A DNA stretch of 64,000 bases from Rhynchopus sp. YZ270_cl-10 (GCA_964035575.1 OZ037916.1:372001-436000); one strand, 5' to 3'. Positions 21,944 through 34,260 are shown, numbered from the stretch's first letter. Notes: generated by a model from the sequence alone, not told the origin. Translations and numbers: made by a program.

Positions 21944-23208
21944 TTACACCTGATCCTGGACTGCTTCCCACAAACTGTCCCACTTCATGTACTCGATCAA
22001 CCCATCGGCGGTTGGCTTGCCTCTGCCGTTAGGCGAGGCTGCTTCTGCTGCTGTTGCTGACTGTGATGGTGAGGAGATGATTATTTGAAAAAATCAAAAA
22101 AAAAAAAAACAAGGTGGTCACAATCAGCCAATAGAAGTATCGCAAATTGATAGGGTCTTAGCCACAGTTCGTATTCTGCAGTTCTTTTTTTCTCTTTCTC
22201 GTGGACTTTTTAAATACTGGGAGAACGGTAGTGCTTTATCGATGTCCTAAAACGAGGGGGGAAACGAAAAGGGAAAAAAAAAACACATACAATCTGCTTG
22301 ATTTCCTGGTCGCTAAGGGAGTCACCACAAAGATCACGCATCACCATCTCGAAGTCAGCACGCGACACGCATCCGGTCCTGTTGTGGGTATTTGATTATA
22401 TTCGGTTCTAAGCAATTTTTTTGTGGTAATTTTGTTCCGCTTTCACGACATGTTTCGATGTTTTGCTTCACTTTACGTTTCATTCTAATAGCACATCCAG
22501 TAACTAATATGAATTGCAGTACAGAAACTGTAGCCCTAGAAATCGTAGATAAAACAAACGTTTCTCCTTGAACTCCCATCACTGACCACTCCCCTCACAT
22601 CTTTAATTGAAAGGAATTACATACTTCTTCGTGTCGCGTTGTCTCAGCGCCATCTGCACCTCTTCCCCCGAGGACTCTTCGTGCCCGAAGTTCGACATCA
22701 TGAGAAGAAGGAACTCTTCGAACTCGATTTCACCAGACTGGTCTGCGTCCACCTCATTGATCATTGCTTGTATTTCCTCGGGCGAGTAGTCGTGACCGAA
22801 GGAGGAGAACACTTCACCCAACTCGTCCACATCGATGGAACCTGAGCCGTCAGTGTCGAAGGTGTTAAAACACTCTTGGAAAGCTTCGATCTGTTCGTTG
22901 GTAAGGGGCCGAATTCCCTGAGACTTAATTTTTGCCTTAAGAACCGAGAATGGATCATTACCGTCAGTCTGGCAGGCCCGAAGCCACTCAACGAATTGAT
23001 CCAAATCCAGCTCTGGTTCCGCGTCGCTTCCGACAATGCTACGAATTGACTGAAGTAGCTTCGCCTCCGTCATTTCAATACCCATCTTCTTCGCCAGCTG
23101 CTTAAACTCTTGCAAATCAATGTTCCCACTGTTATCCGCGTCAAACTGCTTAAACAGCATCTCAATCCCCTTCATCTGGTCTGCCGAGAAATTTTCAAGC
23201 TTTGCCAT
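21944..23208 (-). CDS. Six-EF-hand calcium-binding protein, three exons
   Basis: Predicted 262-residue protein. Exons by coordinate: 22625-23208, 22291-22378, 21944-22060. Introns have GTATGT donors and CAG acceptors, and the phases match (phase 2, then phase 0). The unspliced first frame would end seven codons past the first donor; splicing instead completes a fifth EF-hand loop, DTKKTGCVSRAD. Loops in order: DADNSGNIDLQE, a degenerate SDAEPELDLDQF, DTDGSGSIDVDE, DADQSGEIEFEE, the loop built across the intron, and a weak sixth (SPNGRGKPTADG). Loops 1, 3 and 4 have standard calcium ligands. Length and six hands recall the calbindin/secretagogin layout, but the best-conserved hands are calmodulin/centrin-like. 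Likely a soluble calcium sensor or buffer; target unknown. The splice model needs transcript support. Confidence 0.85.
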
Positions 23209-23428
23209 TGTAAAGAACTTAAAAAGCGAAGCAAAATATCACGTAATAAAACGGAAATGAAAAATAAATAAAAACGAAACTATCAAAAGATACGGGTTAA
23301 GGGTTTCACAAAATAAAGGGGGAAGAATACGTTGTGTGTGTGTCTGATAATAGTTGGATCGGGTCGGTGGTGGTTAGCGGGTGGTGGAGGTGTAAAAGTA
23401 GGGTGTCTTCGTCTGTGTATTTTTTTTT

Positions 23429-23808
23429 GATAAAATCGCTGAAAAAGCTGTGCCTCCTAAACAAAAGAGGAATGCTCTCGTTGGTGGGTTCTTTTTTCTC
23501 TTCCCCTGATGCTGCGAGAAAACAGAGAAGTTTCGTGATTGTTGATAGAACACGAACGTCCCTGTCTCTCTTCTCCATTCCTTTCTGAAGCTCTTGCGCA
23601 TGTTGTTCTCTGCAATATAAATAAAAAAAACAATTTCTGAGTCTTCTTGCGACCTAATACCCACACCCAGCCCGTTCAATGCCCACCTCACCCACATCAC
23701 GAGAACAACGTGTGGACGTAACAAAAAAGCGAAACAAAGGGTAAAAAAACAAATAAAAGCAACTTCTTTGACTTCACAACAAGCTTGTCTCTGCCACATG
23801 CAGCAGAC
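23429..23808. repeat. EF-2 3' flank shared with copy 3
   Basis: These 380 bp downstream of EF-2 copy 1 match 45531-45910 downstream of copy 3 by eye. Copy 2 lacks them. Confidence 0.93.
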
Positions 23809-26800
23809 TTACAGCTTGTCGTAGAAGTTCTCCAGCGGCGGCACCTCAGGCTTGAGACCCTTACGGGTACGGATCTTCTGCCTGATCTCGGATGCGAGAC
23901 CGGTCTCGGCAAGCGGATCACCGGGGAACATGGCCCAGTGGTCGAACACGCACTGCGGGAATGCCTGTGAGAGTGGTGGTGTGGTGGTGGTGATCAGAGG
24001 TGCACAAACAATCAGGAAGGTGAAGATTCGTTACTCCACACAACTCATTGTTACAGATTGGTTTCTTCAGATATCAAGAATGCCTGGTGGAAGTGGTTCA
24101 CAGCTTCAAGTCAACACAAACAATGAAATCAGGACAGAGTGGTAATGAAAATAAAACAAAAACTATGTTCACAAAAGCAGCTTTCACATACCTGTCCTCC
24201 GGTGTGGGAACGAAGGTCGGCGGTGAATCCGAAGGACTCGGACACGGGGAGGTATGCACGCACCTGTGGTGTGTTGTGGTGTGTTGTCGAGATCATGGAT
24301 CAAAAGCAGTTCGGTTCTTTGTTGTTTTCAATCATGTGAAAAATAGGACGAAGAACAGATTAATACAAAATATATCCAAAGCGAAAGTAACATGATACCA
24401 TGCAGACACCTTGTGGTGGATGCAGGTACGTCCTTGCAATGCATAGTGCATATTGAGCGTCACAAACAAAACACAAAAACAAATACAAAAACATACGTTG
24501 TAGATCGGGGTTCCGGGACGGTTCTCCTCTCCAAGCATGATACCACGACGCTTGTTGAGGACTCCGTAGATTCCTCCCATGGCGTGCTCGACAGTCTGGA
24601 TGTCGACAAGGAAGATGGGCTCCATAAGCTGGGGCTTGGCGGTGAGGCAGCATGCGTAGTACACACGACGGGCGGTGGGGATGATCTGACCTCCTCCTCT
24701 GTGGATGGCGTCAGCGTGCATGGTCATGTCCTCGATGTTGATACGGATACCACGCATCGTCTCCTCGCACATCACTCCCTCCTTCGTGGCCCAGTTCCAG
24801 GCTGCCACGAACGAGTCCTTCAGCTCGTTCATGTTCTGCACTCCCTTTGTCACGTCAACCACCAGGTTGGGTCCGGTGCCGTCGGGTCCGAAGCACCAGA
24901 TCTTACGTGCCTCGGCAACGTCCCACTCGAACTCGTCGGCCAGGGTGCGGGCACGGATCTTGGGGTCAGCAGCGCAGTGGACTCCCTTGTCCTCAGCGTC
25001 AATGGCGTTGCAGAGCTCGTCTCCAAGGGGCGCTCCCTTGCAGAAGAGACGGTTGTGCTTGTTCGGCGACTTGGACAGACACTGGCGGTCAGACACCTCC
25101 GTGATGGTCTCACGGAACGACACAACGGGCTCGCTGATCTTCAACTTGGCACCAGCCATGTAGTCCTCCTGAAGATCCTTCAGGCAGATCTCAAGGTGAA
25201 GCTCTCCCGCTCCGGCGATGATGTGCTCTCCCGACTCCTCAATGGAGCACTGCACAAGCGGGTCGGACTTCGACAGACGCTTCAGTCCCTCAACAAGCTT
25301 GGGCAGGTCGGCGGGGGAGGAGCACTCCACAGCGACACGCACAACGGGCGACACACTGTACTTCATGTCCTTCAGGGGGTAGCACTCAGCCTCCTTCTCG
25401 TCGGTGATGGTCGCCGTCTTCACAATGAAGTTGTCGACTCCGACAAGACCCACAACGTTACCACAGGGCACGTCCTCAACGGCCTCCTGGTAACGTCCCA
25501 TCATGAGAAGGGTACGCTGGATGTTCTTCACGGCCATGTCCTTCTTGGTTCCGTACTCGTAGTTGGGTCCCATGATGCGTGCCTTCTGTCCGGCCTTGAT
25601 CTTACCAGAGAACACACGTCCGAACGCGATGAAACGTCCCTTGTCTGCTGCGGGAACCATCTTCGACACGTACATGATCAGGGGTGCGGCGGGGTCGCAG
25701 TTCTTCAGTCCCTGGAAGTACTTGTCGTTGTTCGGCTTGAACACACCAGAGTCCTCCTCGGTCTCAACCACTCCGGTGTACAGCTGGTCCGCACGGTAGG
25801 CCTGTGCCTGGCGGGGGGACGGCAGCTTGGTCACAATCATCTGGAGGAGTGCGTCAGAGGCGGGCAGGAACTTCTGCATGATGCACTTGAGCAGCTTCTT
25901 CTGGGTCAGCTCCTTCTCGTCTCCCTTCAGGGTGATGTTCAGGGCCTTGAGCATCTTCTCCATCTTGTCCTTCTTCTCGTTCATCACGGCGTCGAACACG
26001 TTACGGATCGGCTCCATGCAGAACTGGCAGAACGCACGCTGGGTTCCCGCGGTTGCCTCGGTGGTCCACTTCTTGCGCTTGGCGTCGAAGAACGAGTCTC
26101 CCCAGAGACGCTTCACCATCTTCTCCTCGTCCACTCCGAACTTCGACGCGTACATGCGTGCGAACTTGTTCAGGGTGAACGCCCACGAGTGGAGTCCAGA
26201 TCCGAATCCGACGGTTCCGGTCTCGGGGTACACCTGCACGTCACCGAGGTGCTCGTCGTTGTAGGTCGCAATCACAACGTTCACAGTCTGGATGGTACGG
26301 AAGAACGACTGGTAGGCCTCCTCGGGGTCAAGCTGAAGCTCCAGAAGGGCACGGTCCACCTTGTTCACCATGACAACAGGCTTGATGCGCTCAGACAGGG
26401 CCTGACGCAGCACAGTCTCAGTCTGCACGCACACTCCCTCAACGCAGTCCACAACCACAAGGGCTCCGTCAGTCACACGCAGGGCCGCGGTCACCTCAGA
26501 CGAGAAGTCAACGTGCCCGGGCGAGTCAATCAGGTTGATAAGGAAGTCTCTGCGGTCTCCTCCGGTCTGCTTCTTCAGCATCTCGTCGTTCAGAAGCTTC
26601 TCAGACAGCTCGAAGTACAGGGAGATCGAGGTCGACTTGATCGTGATGCAACGCTCCTGTGCAAGGGGTGGGTGAGGGTGGGGGTGAGGGTGTGTTGTGC
26701 ATCGAACATGTGAAGATTGTTCACTGGTTTTGTATTCACCATTTCAAGATTGACTGAATGTATCGAGACTGTGGCTAGCAAACTGGGAAACATAAAGACC

Positions 26801-27331
26801 CGTCACGTGCACACACGTCCACACATATGCGGCCATATTCTGTGCAAGAATTACCCCAAATAGTTATCAAACACACACCACGCACACGAATCACAACAAG
26901 AAGAGCAACTCCCACATACCTGCTCGTCCGCACGGGTGTCGGTCAGACGTGCGTCTCCGGCCTTGGCCATGGCGATGATTCCGGCAGCGGCGACAAGGGA
27001 GTCAGTCAGGGTCGACTTTCCGTGGTCAACGTGCGCAATCACGGACCTGTGTGGTGGGTTCGTTGTTGGTTGTTGATTGTTGATTGTTGACGTGGTGTCA
27101 TCAGGGTTCTCCGCCCACTAAATGTGAAGATCTTCATCAAAAAGAAAAAGAAAAAGTAGAGGAGAACAAAAACTGAACATGGTGGAGAACCCTGGGTGTC
27201 ATGTGATGAAGGGACGTGACTTGTATCAAGAAGACGTCGCAACTGCAGAACAGACAAAGTACATACATGTTACGGATCTGGGCAGGGTGGTCCATGATGG
27301 AACGCACCTGGTCGATAGTGAAGTTCACCAT
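23809..27331 (-). CDS. EEF2: Translation elongation factor 2, copy 1
   Basis: Five exons: 27267-27331, 26920-27046, 24497-26656, 24192-24263, 23809-23964, giving 859 residues. Introns are GT-AG, mostly GTATGT, and the phases match. EF-2 is the GTPase that moves the ribosome along mRNA in the cytosol. Seen: the P-loop AHVDHGKS (residues 26-33), DSPGH (G3), NKVDR (G4), the TRADEQERCI switch region with Thr57 at the place phosphorylated by eEF2 kinase in animals, and [12 protein letters not shown], whose second His (about 716) is the diphthamide position. The C-terminus ends YDKL with TAA. Domains are complete and length is normal. By eye the protein is the same as copies 2 and 3. The first intron breaks the codon before [10 protein letters not shown]. 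Confidence 0.97.
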
Positions 27332-27660
27332 CTTGGCTTTTTTGGTTTGCTTTTACTTATTCCTGGAGGGTGTGGTGGTGGTGGTGGTGCGTGAGATGAA
27401 GGTGGGTGGGCACGAGGGAGGGAAGGAAGGAGTGGGTGGAAGAAAAGTAAAATTGGGTGGGTCCTTTGTTTTTGTTGTATCAATAATGGACGAAGTACCC
27501 ACACCTGTAAGTTTTGACCTTCCGTGGTGCAAAAACACTCTGGTGAGTGCCAGAGTGGAGAATACAAAAGACAAGAAAGATTATTACAATAAGAGAAGAA
27601 GTGATGTGTGCAAATTGCACCACTCTTGCAATAATACGTTGTGGCTTTTCAGTTTTGAGC
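27332..27660 (-). promoter_or_regulatory. EF-2 copy 1 5' flank
   Basis: About 330 bp upstream of the start are shared with copies 2 (37775-38086) and 3 (49384-49718), with small indels. A CACTCTGG/CCAGAGTG palindrome lies about 205-230 bp upstream of the ATG (27536-27558) and is kept in all three, apart from one change in copy 3. Likely promoter and 5' UTR; no clear TATA box seen. Confidence 0.55.
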
Positions 27661-27892
27661 GAACAACAATACCATTTTCCCTTGAGCACCCCACATGTTA
27701 CGTCTTTCGGCGGCAATACTTCCAAAAACGTGGTTTCGAGGGTCCTCAAAATACCATGGTTCAACTTACGTGTCCATAAATTACGGGTTGGGTGACTTCC
27801 AAATTATTACTGATTTTCTTAGACTTGCACAATAATAAGTGATTTTTAAACACGTTCACATTACTTGCTTCCTGACACCATTTTCTAAAGGG
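27655..27892. repeat. Segment shared with 38757-38995
   Basis: About 240 bp, diverged by substitutions and small indels, upstream of EF-2 copies 1 and 2. In copy 2 it is displaced by about 670 bp because an NTPase-gene remnant lies between. Similarity ends near GACACCATTTTCT. Confidence 0.85.
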
Positions 27893-27976
27893 GTGACGCG
27901 GTCATAACCGGAGGAGAGGGAAACACGCGGTTGTGAAGGGGACAGCCCGCACACCTCACCACGATGTGTCAGAGGT

Positions 27977-28007
27977 AAAGACTCTGGACTGAAAGCCCAG
28001 AGTCTTT
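27977..28007. other. Perfect 11-bp hairpin followed by T-run
   Basis: AAAGACTCTGG pairs with CCAGAGTCTTT around a 9-nt loop, followed by more T. It sits between the unknown 446-residue gene and EF-2 copy 1. It could end a Pol III transcript or mark a 3' end; not a tRNA, since no T-arm follows. Confidence 0.6.
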
Positions 28008-28078
28008 TTATGTTGGCTTTTGTTTTTTTGTACATTACAATTTTACAATAACAGTTAAAGAATTTCTAGATTGACGGT

Positions 28079-29419
28079 TTAATAACAAATATCTTGTGGT
28101 AGTTCATCAAGAGTATCTGCGATGTCTGCAATGTCGTTGTCACCCTGCAGCACAAGACACTGCATCTGATCTACCAGACACTGTGTCTGGTCAACCAGGT
28201 CTGGGTTCCTGTAATTGTTGTACTCGTGTCGTGGGGTGAGGAATTGAAGCACAAAGCTTCGTGCCTGCTTCTTCTGGATCGTGACTGCAAACTGAGTTGG
28301 TGCAACGGAAACTGGATTCCTCAGACAAGCCTGCCCACACTCCGCCAGAAACTTGTCACTGAAGACAACCTGCAAGGTGACGTCTTGATACTCATTGGCG
28401 TCGTGCAGCGGCAGGTCCTCCTCCTTACAGAATACGGACATGTTGGGAACTCCTTCTGGCCCCTCGCTGCATTGCGCTTCATAGTATGCGCGTAATTGAA
28501 GGGTCATCACAAGGCGGTTGCGCTCGTCTTTCCTGTTTATATTAGCCAGGGGGCACACCTGTGTGGAACAGCCATCGTAGAATTTTAGATTGACGATGCT
28601 TTCATGACGAATGACATCCTCTGCCAGCACTTCTGTTGAGACAGCAAAGGGGTACCGTGGTCCAATGATATTCCCACCTCCGTTGGGTGAATCCTTCACG
28701 TAGTCCTCCAGACACAGCCTCTGCACGCACGCTGTGGGGCACTCTGTAATGGTGTCTTTGCAAAAGAACTGCAGGCTCGCAATGTTGTACTTTCTAACAA
28801 GCTCGCACAGTGCTGTCTGGAAGTCCTCTGCCCTGTATTGGGTGTTGAAGAGAAGCATGATCTTTAGCATTGATGTGCATTTGGTAGGCAGGTCGTCGTG
28901 AGTGTACTCGATTGCCCCTTTGTAGGCGATGTGGTTTTTTGCGATCCTGTACACAGCCTGGCGGAATCTAGGCGCACCCATCGTGTTCATGATGGATGCG
29001 CAGTACTTCCAAGACTGTCCTTGACTCCTCTTTCCATTGGGCGTCTCGAATTCGCTTTCCGATGCCAACCGCTTCGACGACGTCACACCGTTCGGTGTTC
29101 CCTGAGTGAAGTGCTGTAGAGCTTCCATCGCATTCCGGCGCTTCTCAGCCTCCGCCACTCGTCCCATCGTCAAAGCCCGGTGCTGCTTGAGCTCGGCGAT
29201 GTGTGCAAAGCATGTTATCCACTTTGTCTCGTTCCCCTCATAGTACACTTCCTCAAAGATCTCGCCAAAACCTGGCGTGCCTTTGTGCACCTCTCTGCGG
29301 GCCTGCTGATTAATGTGGTCAATCTTCTCACCCAGCGCCTTCACCTCGTCCTTGAAAGCTTGCAACTCTTGTTCAGCCTCGACTAGAGAACAGACAACAA
29401 CACCATCACGACCAGGCAT
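28079..29419 (-). CDS. Unknown 446-residue protein with N-terminal coiled coil
   Basis: Start chosen at ATG 29419 (MPGRDGVVVCSL); the frame is open 79 codons further up, but that part is hydrophobic low-complexity translation of an A/C-rich leader. Residues about 12-45 and 70-100 look coiled-coil. A polar segment (SSKRLASESEFETPNGKRS) near residue 120 could be a nuclear localisation signal. The remainder is mixed alpha/beta with many cysteines. The C-terminus holds a short internal repeat (LVDQTQCLVDQMQCLVLQ) and an acidic tail ending DICY with TAA. No family recognised. No introns are needed. It lies between EF-2 copies 1 and 2 on the same strand and has no copy elsewhere in the window. Confidence 0.65.
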   Translation of the reverse strand: MPGRDGVVVCSLVEAEQELQAFKDEVKALGEKIDHINQQARREVHKGTPGFGEIFEEVYYEGNETKWITCFAHIAELKQHRALTMGRVAEAEKRRNAMEALQHFTQGTPNGVTSSKRLASESEFETPNGKRSQGQSWKYCASIMNTMGAPRFRQAVYRIAKNHIAYKGAIEYTHDDLPTKCTSMLKIMLLFNTQYRAEDFQTALCELVRKYNIASLQFFCKDTITECPTACVQRLCLEDYVKDSPNGGGNIIGPRYPFAVSTEVLAEDVIRHESIVNLKFYDGCSTQVCPLANINRKDERNRLVMTLQLRAYYEAQCSEGPEGVPNMSVFCKEEDLPLHDANEYQDVTLQVVFSDKFLAECGQACLRNPVSVAPTQFAVTIQKKQARSFVLQFLTPRHEYNNYRNPDLVDQTQCLVDQMQCLVLQGDNDIADIADTLDELPQDICY

Positions 29420-32400
29420 CCTTAAAGGGGAAGGGGGTTTGTGGGATAGAACAAAAACAAAACAAAACAAAAACAAAGGAAAATAAACGTTGCAGGGGAA
29501 GGGTTTGAATATACAGGTGGGTTGGGGTTTTGTGTGAAGGGGAAGGGGAAAGGGAAGGGAAGAAATAGAGACTGTACAGTGTGAAATAGGCGAGGTGTGG
29601 CGGTTCCCTTCCTTCCCGACCCTAATGTGTCTCACCACTTCACCAGGAGCACACAATGTGCCCAGAGTGAGATACGCTTGGCCATGAAGATCCCTTCAAG
29701 ATCACACAAGAAAAAATCCCTGTTTTTGCATAGCCGTAAGTCGCAATCTGACACCAGAACTATTGTTTGGTCCTCTACGCTGTGAGGAACCGTTGCTTGC
29801 GGTGCTCCTTCTCCTTGTGCCGTACGTAGCAAAGACAACCCTACGTTGGAGAGCTCTGCCCCGCATCTCTCAATCAGTTTTGTCGTGTGTGCCAAAGCAG
29901 CGTTGTGGTATAGCACGCGAATATGCCTAGGTCACGTCCACACCACCTTCGAATGTACAGGGAAACAACTGGATAAAAGACTGCACGATTGGCAAGCTGA
30001 AACGTTGAGGGATCAAGAGGGAATAAGACACGTTATTGGTCAACAACTGTGCATGAATTGCGTTTACCGAGAGTGTGTTCGGTTTTGCTACCACAAATAA
30101 CCCGAGGTAGAAAGAAAAAGTTGGCATTATTTCTGCAACACCATGAGATACAAGCCTCAATCCTCTTGCCCACAAACGGTTGTATGACACTGCATCCACC
30201 ACAACACTATCTCACTTTACCGTGCCTGACCCACGGAGCCCTGGATGAAAGCACAAACTCTGGAGAAAGTGAAAAAATACCCCTAAAGACTTGGTACTAT
30301 AGTGTGAACAGGGACGGTCTACAATCGTTCATCGACCGGTGGCTCACCTTCCGCTGAAGAGCTGTGAAAAGTAACAGGCCCTCCCATTCGTTGCGCCCAA
30401 CTCTTGAGAGCAGGGGTTACTTGAGTCATTGACGAATGGCACAGCAAAATTTAATCAGAGGGGGCGAATAAAAACTCTTGACAGGAGGGACTAACATATC
30501 ATGGCGGCCCACACTGTCCGACAGTGGGGCTTCACCCTCCCAGGGCTTTCCAAGACGTCCTTCCAGACGGCTCTGGCCTGACTGTTCGTCGCTGTGTCAT
30601 GCTCAGTGCAAACACCCTTCATAGCATGGGGAAGCCACCAGCCCAGGCTACCTCCCTGAAGACAAAACTGAATAGTCCCGCATACCCTCCGGCCTACGGG
30701 AGGTAATACAGACAGCACACCTCATCCCCCCATGCCCAGGTAGTGCTGACCCCTTCTTACCCCAAAAATAGACCTCCACATGTTGAAACAAACCCTCCTA
30801 AAGACTCCCGCGAGCAATGCAACAGACCCATTGCCCGCACCTCATGACGTGAAGGCAGGTTCGTGAATAACTGCTGTGGCACCCTTGCCGCCCAATGACA
30901 AATGAAACAGTCTTGCCATGAGGCCATGAGGGCAGCACAGCTCCGTACGCAGGGAGGGAATACAACGCAGAGGATTGTGTACCCTGGCCCCCGGAGAAGG
31001 GTTGCCTGCGTTGTGGGGTTTGCCGTGCAGTGTGATGCAACACTCCAGAAGCCCTTTGCATGGAATGACTTCGTACTGCAGACGGCACACTTCATCCCCC
31101 CTCCCCCATGAGTGCGGCAAAGTATAGCTAATCCCTTTTGCGGTGATGAACACTTTTTTAAACCATAACAATACCAAATATGGTTGATATTACTGTCCCA
31201 TACCCCCAAAACCCCCTCCGGCCCTCGCGGTGATGGGGGACCTCCGCATCCCCTTCGCCTTGTTGCAAGCGTGTGGTTGATCCCTCAAGCCTCGAAACAT
31301 CCCTGGCGCACAAATGGTCGCTGTCAAGCACACACCCTGACCCCCCCTCACCCCCCCGGCCTGTGACGTGGCTTTCATATCCATGGTGCTACCTGTCACA
31401 TGGGGAACCACATTATTCATGCAGTCTCAGCTCTGCTCCTCAGGCTAGCACATCCGTACACCCCATCAACCTGACAAACGGATACTGACCCACAGCCCTC
31501 TGCAACATCAAGCACATCGAGCACGTTGCAACACTCGTTTGCTACGTGAGGCACCTGCCAACCCACCCCTACCCTGCCATTGAACGCAAAGGCATTGCAG
31601 AATAGCTGGTTTCAACCACACCACTAAAGTACAAAAAAACCCCTCAGAACTTAGTGAGCTAGCGAGAGCTAGTGAGAGCCTGTGAGACGCTACTGAGAGG
31701 TATCTCCCGTTCATACATCACCCAAACATGTGAAAATTTTACCCCCCGAAAACACGCAAATACCCCTTTAGTTGGTTGCCACACCAAAACATCTGCACAA
31801 CAGCGGACTCTACACTATGGAAACGGGGCTGCGTTCGTGGGACTCAAATAAAAGCACAAAGGTTCAGACTAAATTGGAAGATCTTTGCCGACGAAGCGCA
31901 TACACAACGTTGTTCACTGCAGAAATACCCAGCCAACCACGCACATGCGAATCCTGGCACACCCATAACCTAACCATACAACACAACCACCACTCTCGTC
32001 ACCTGATCCACCCAACATCCGTCAACACGACTAACTCCTCTTCACGAATCGTGCCAAGGGTGTGTCGCAGTGCAGCAGGAAGTGTACAAAGAGTCTTCCC
32101 TTTGAGCATCGGCGTGAACCGAACCTCACCAACAGGGTCGATCAGTGCGCACCAGACTGCAGCAACACAACCCAGACTGAAGCCCTCACCCTTTCCCTTC
32201 CCCCCCACCTCCCGAACATAAGCGACGCAGTGAACCAGAGCCCTAAGTCAAGGGGACAGGGAAGCGGGCACATCTCGTCCAATCAACGCAAATTGAATGG
32301 CAAAGACGGATCGTGAGGTAACCCTCTGAACCATGACAGGAGGGCCACTCCTGCCTCACCGGAGGAAATCCATCCTACTCCCGGCGCGTTTCCCCCGCGA

Positions 32401-34260
32401 AGAAGCCTTCCCAAGACAAGCTAGTAAGATAATAAACCTAGCCACAAAAGTCATGGTACCTAGGTACATATGAGCTGCATCATCGCATGTCGCGGTGGTA
32501 CTTCATTTCCCCTAGTATAGTACCCCGCCCAGTCCATGTCCCAGACCACCCAGGGTGCCAGCGCGGTGCCAGGCAACACAACGTTCCCCCCCAAAGGATT
32601 CGACGCCTCTATCGTAGCTTGCTTGCGGCCCATCCACACCCTCCACCATCACCCATGCGTCCTGGTGCAAGCGGCAGTCACAGCTTCAGGACACCCACCA
32701 TGCCACGCCATCCCAAGAATGTATTGGGAAAAGAGTCCGACACAGTTCCCCGATGCGTCAACACATCGCACAAAAAAATCCTCCCAATAAAAAACCCCCC
32801 AATTTGTGTATGCAAACAAAATATGGACCTCCCAGGCCAAGATACGCATCAGCCTCGCTGACACTTATCTGGCATACGCTGCTCCCTCTCACTGGGCACA
32901 CAACGGGGGAATGAACCCATGCAACAACCACCCCTCCCCACGCATCTCACGGCAAATGCTACCCTCACCGTTGCCAGCACGATAATATGCTCAACCTACA
33001 CGCTCACCCACGCCCACCGCCAGCCTCGATGAATGCATCCAAGAGCACAACCCTTCCTTAAATAAAACTCTCCCCCTCGCAGACCAGAATCCGAGCTCTG
33101 ATAAAACAGCACAACATCACCCAGTATGGCCGCCATTCCACCAGCTCTTCACACCCAGACCCCCCACCCTGTACCCAACCAATTCGCTGTTGTGCCCATT
33201 AGAGAGCTGCAACAGAAGCTAGGCTAGCAACAACACGAAACCACATCATGACACATGAGTGAATCGTTATCGATGCAGCCCCCTCTGACTGACGCACTGT
33301 ACGATGCTAGCCCTGGAAGAAAGCATCGTGAGATGCGTATGGGAAGCGTCTGAGTACGAAAGAAACAGGTGCTCGAATACCCCCCCATTTACCTGCCAAC
33401 AGGTCAACCCTTCAGTCCTAACAGCATAGGTCACCCATCCACCCCACTGCAGCACTCCCATTGCAAGACGTACCACGCATTCTCCCTCAGATACTGTATC
33501 CCCCTTTGTACACATGCCCATTTCCCCCCGCTACGTGCCCACTGCATTCAGTCAAACACAGCATCGGTACAAAACGCAACCAAACTGAAGGGGTGCATCA
33601 GGGGGGTGAGGAACCAAGCTGTCAAAGTTAGTGTCGTTCAAAAATTCGTATCAACGTTGCATTGCTGGTATGCAGAGTACTCTCTCAAAGAGGACAAAGA
33701 GGAGATGAAACGTGCAAAAATGCGCCTCCAGTCGAGCTCATCAAAAGGAAGTGTCCGTGTAAAATGAAAAGGGGGAGGAAAATTCGTTCAGTTTGTAATT
33801 TTTTTTGTTGTTGATAAAAGCAAAACACCTAACACTTCGGAGGGAACTAGATACACAAAACTGAGGTACGTCTGAAACATTGTGTAAACCTCTAAGAAAA
33901 CTGTAGGCATCGAGGGGTGATGAATATCACATCGAACATCACCCATAACGAAAAAAAAAAAAAGGGAAAAAAACGAAAATGCAGTGACCGTCATTTTTGA
34001 TAGAGAACAGTCCACCATGCACTTCCAGTTCGCAGCATTTTTGCACAAACTACTTCATAAGCTTTCAACACAAACAGTGCAGGGACATCAGCAAAACTTT
34101 GTTGTGAACAAAAAGAAAAGTCGTTCCTATAAGATACATCAGCGTCCCACAGGAAGTAAAGCGCAATAAACAAATAAATAGGTCATAATAGACACCAACA
34201 ATGGAAAATAAAGGCAAAGAAAAAGCAATTGATAAGATGTTGTTCTGTTAGCAGGATCGC
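29420..34260. other. Long interval without a supported gene, strand-asymmetric
   Basis: No convincing gene. From about 30.4 to 33.6 kb the plus strand is visibly rich in C and A and poor in G, and lacks the long homopolymers of other gaps. Frames of 100-150 codons occur on both strands (30757-31209 minus, 31772-32221 plus), but none has recognisable domains. The stretch 33600-34250 has motifs like those of the 15-21 kb region (ACGTGCAAAAATGCGCCTCC near 33712). Confidence 0.5.

Noticed and set aside
24392-26713. 773-codon open frame opposite EF-2, repeated at 34844 and 46494
   Set aside because: It is an antisense shadow caused by the codon use of EF-2; the product is low-complexity L/H/V/G-rich, and it runs over EF-2 introns.
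27976-28010. tRNA-Phe-like anticodon loop (GACTGAAAG context)
   Set aside because: The stem is 11 bp, the loop 9 nt, and the sequence ends in a T-run without a T-arm.
29420-29656. 79-codon N-terminal extension of the 446-residue protein
   Set aside because: Hydrophobic low-complexity translation of an A/C-rich leader; it could mimic a signal segment but lacks a sensible order, and the later ATG fits a soluble coiled-coil protein.
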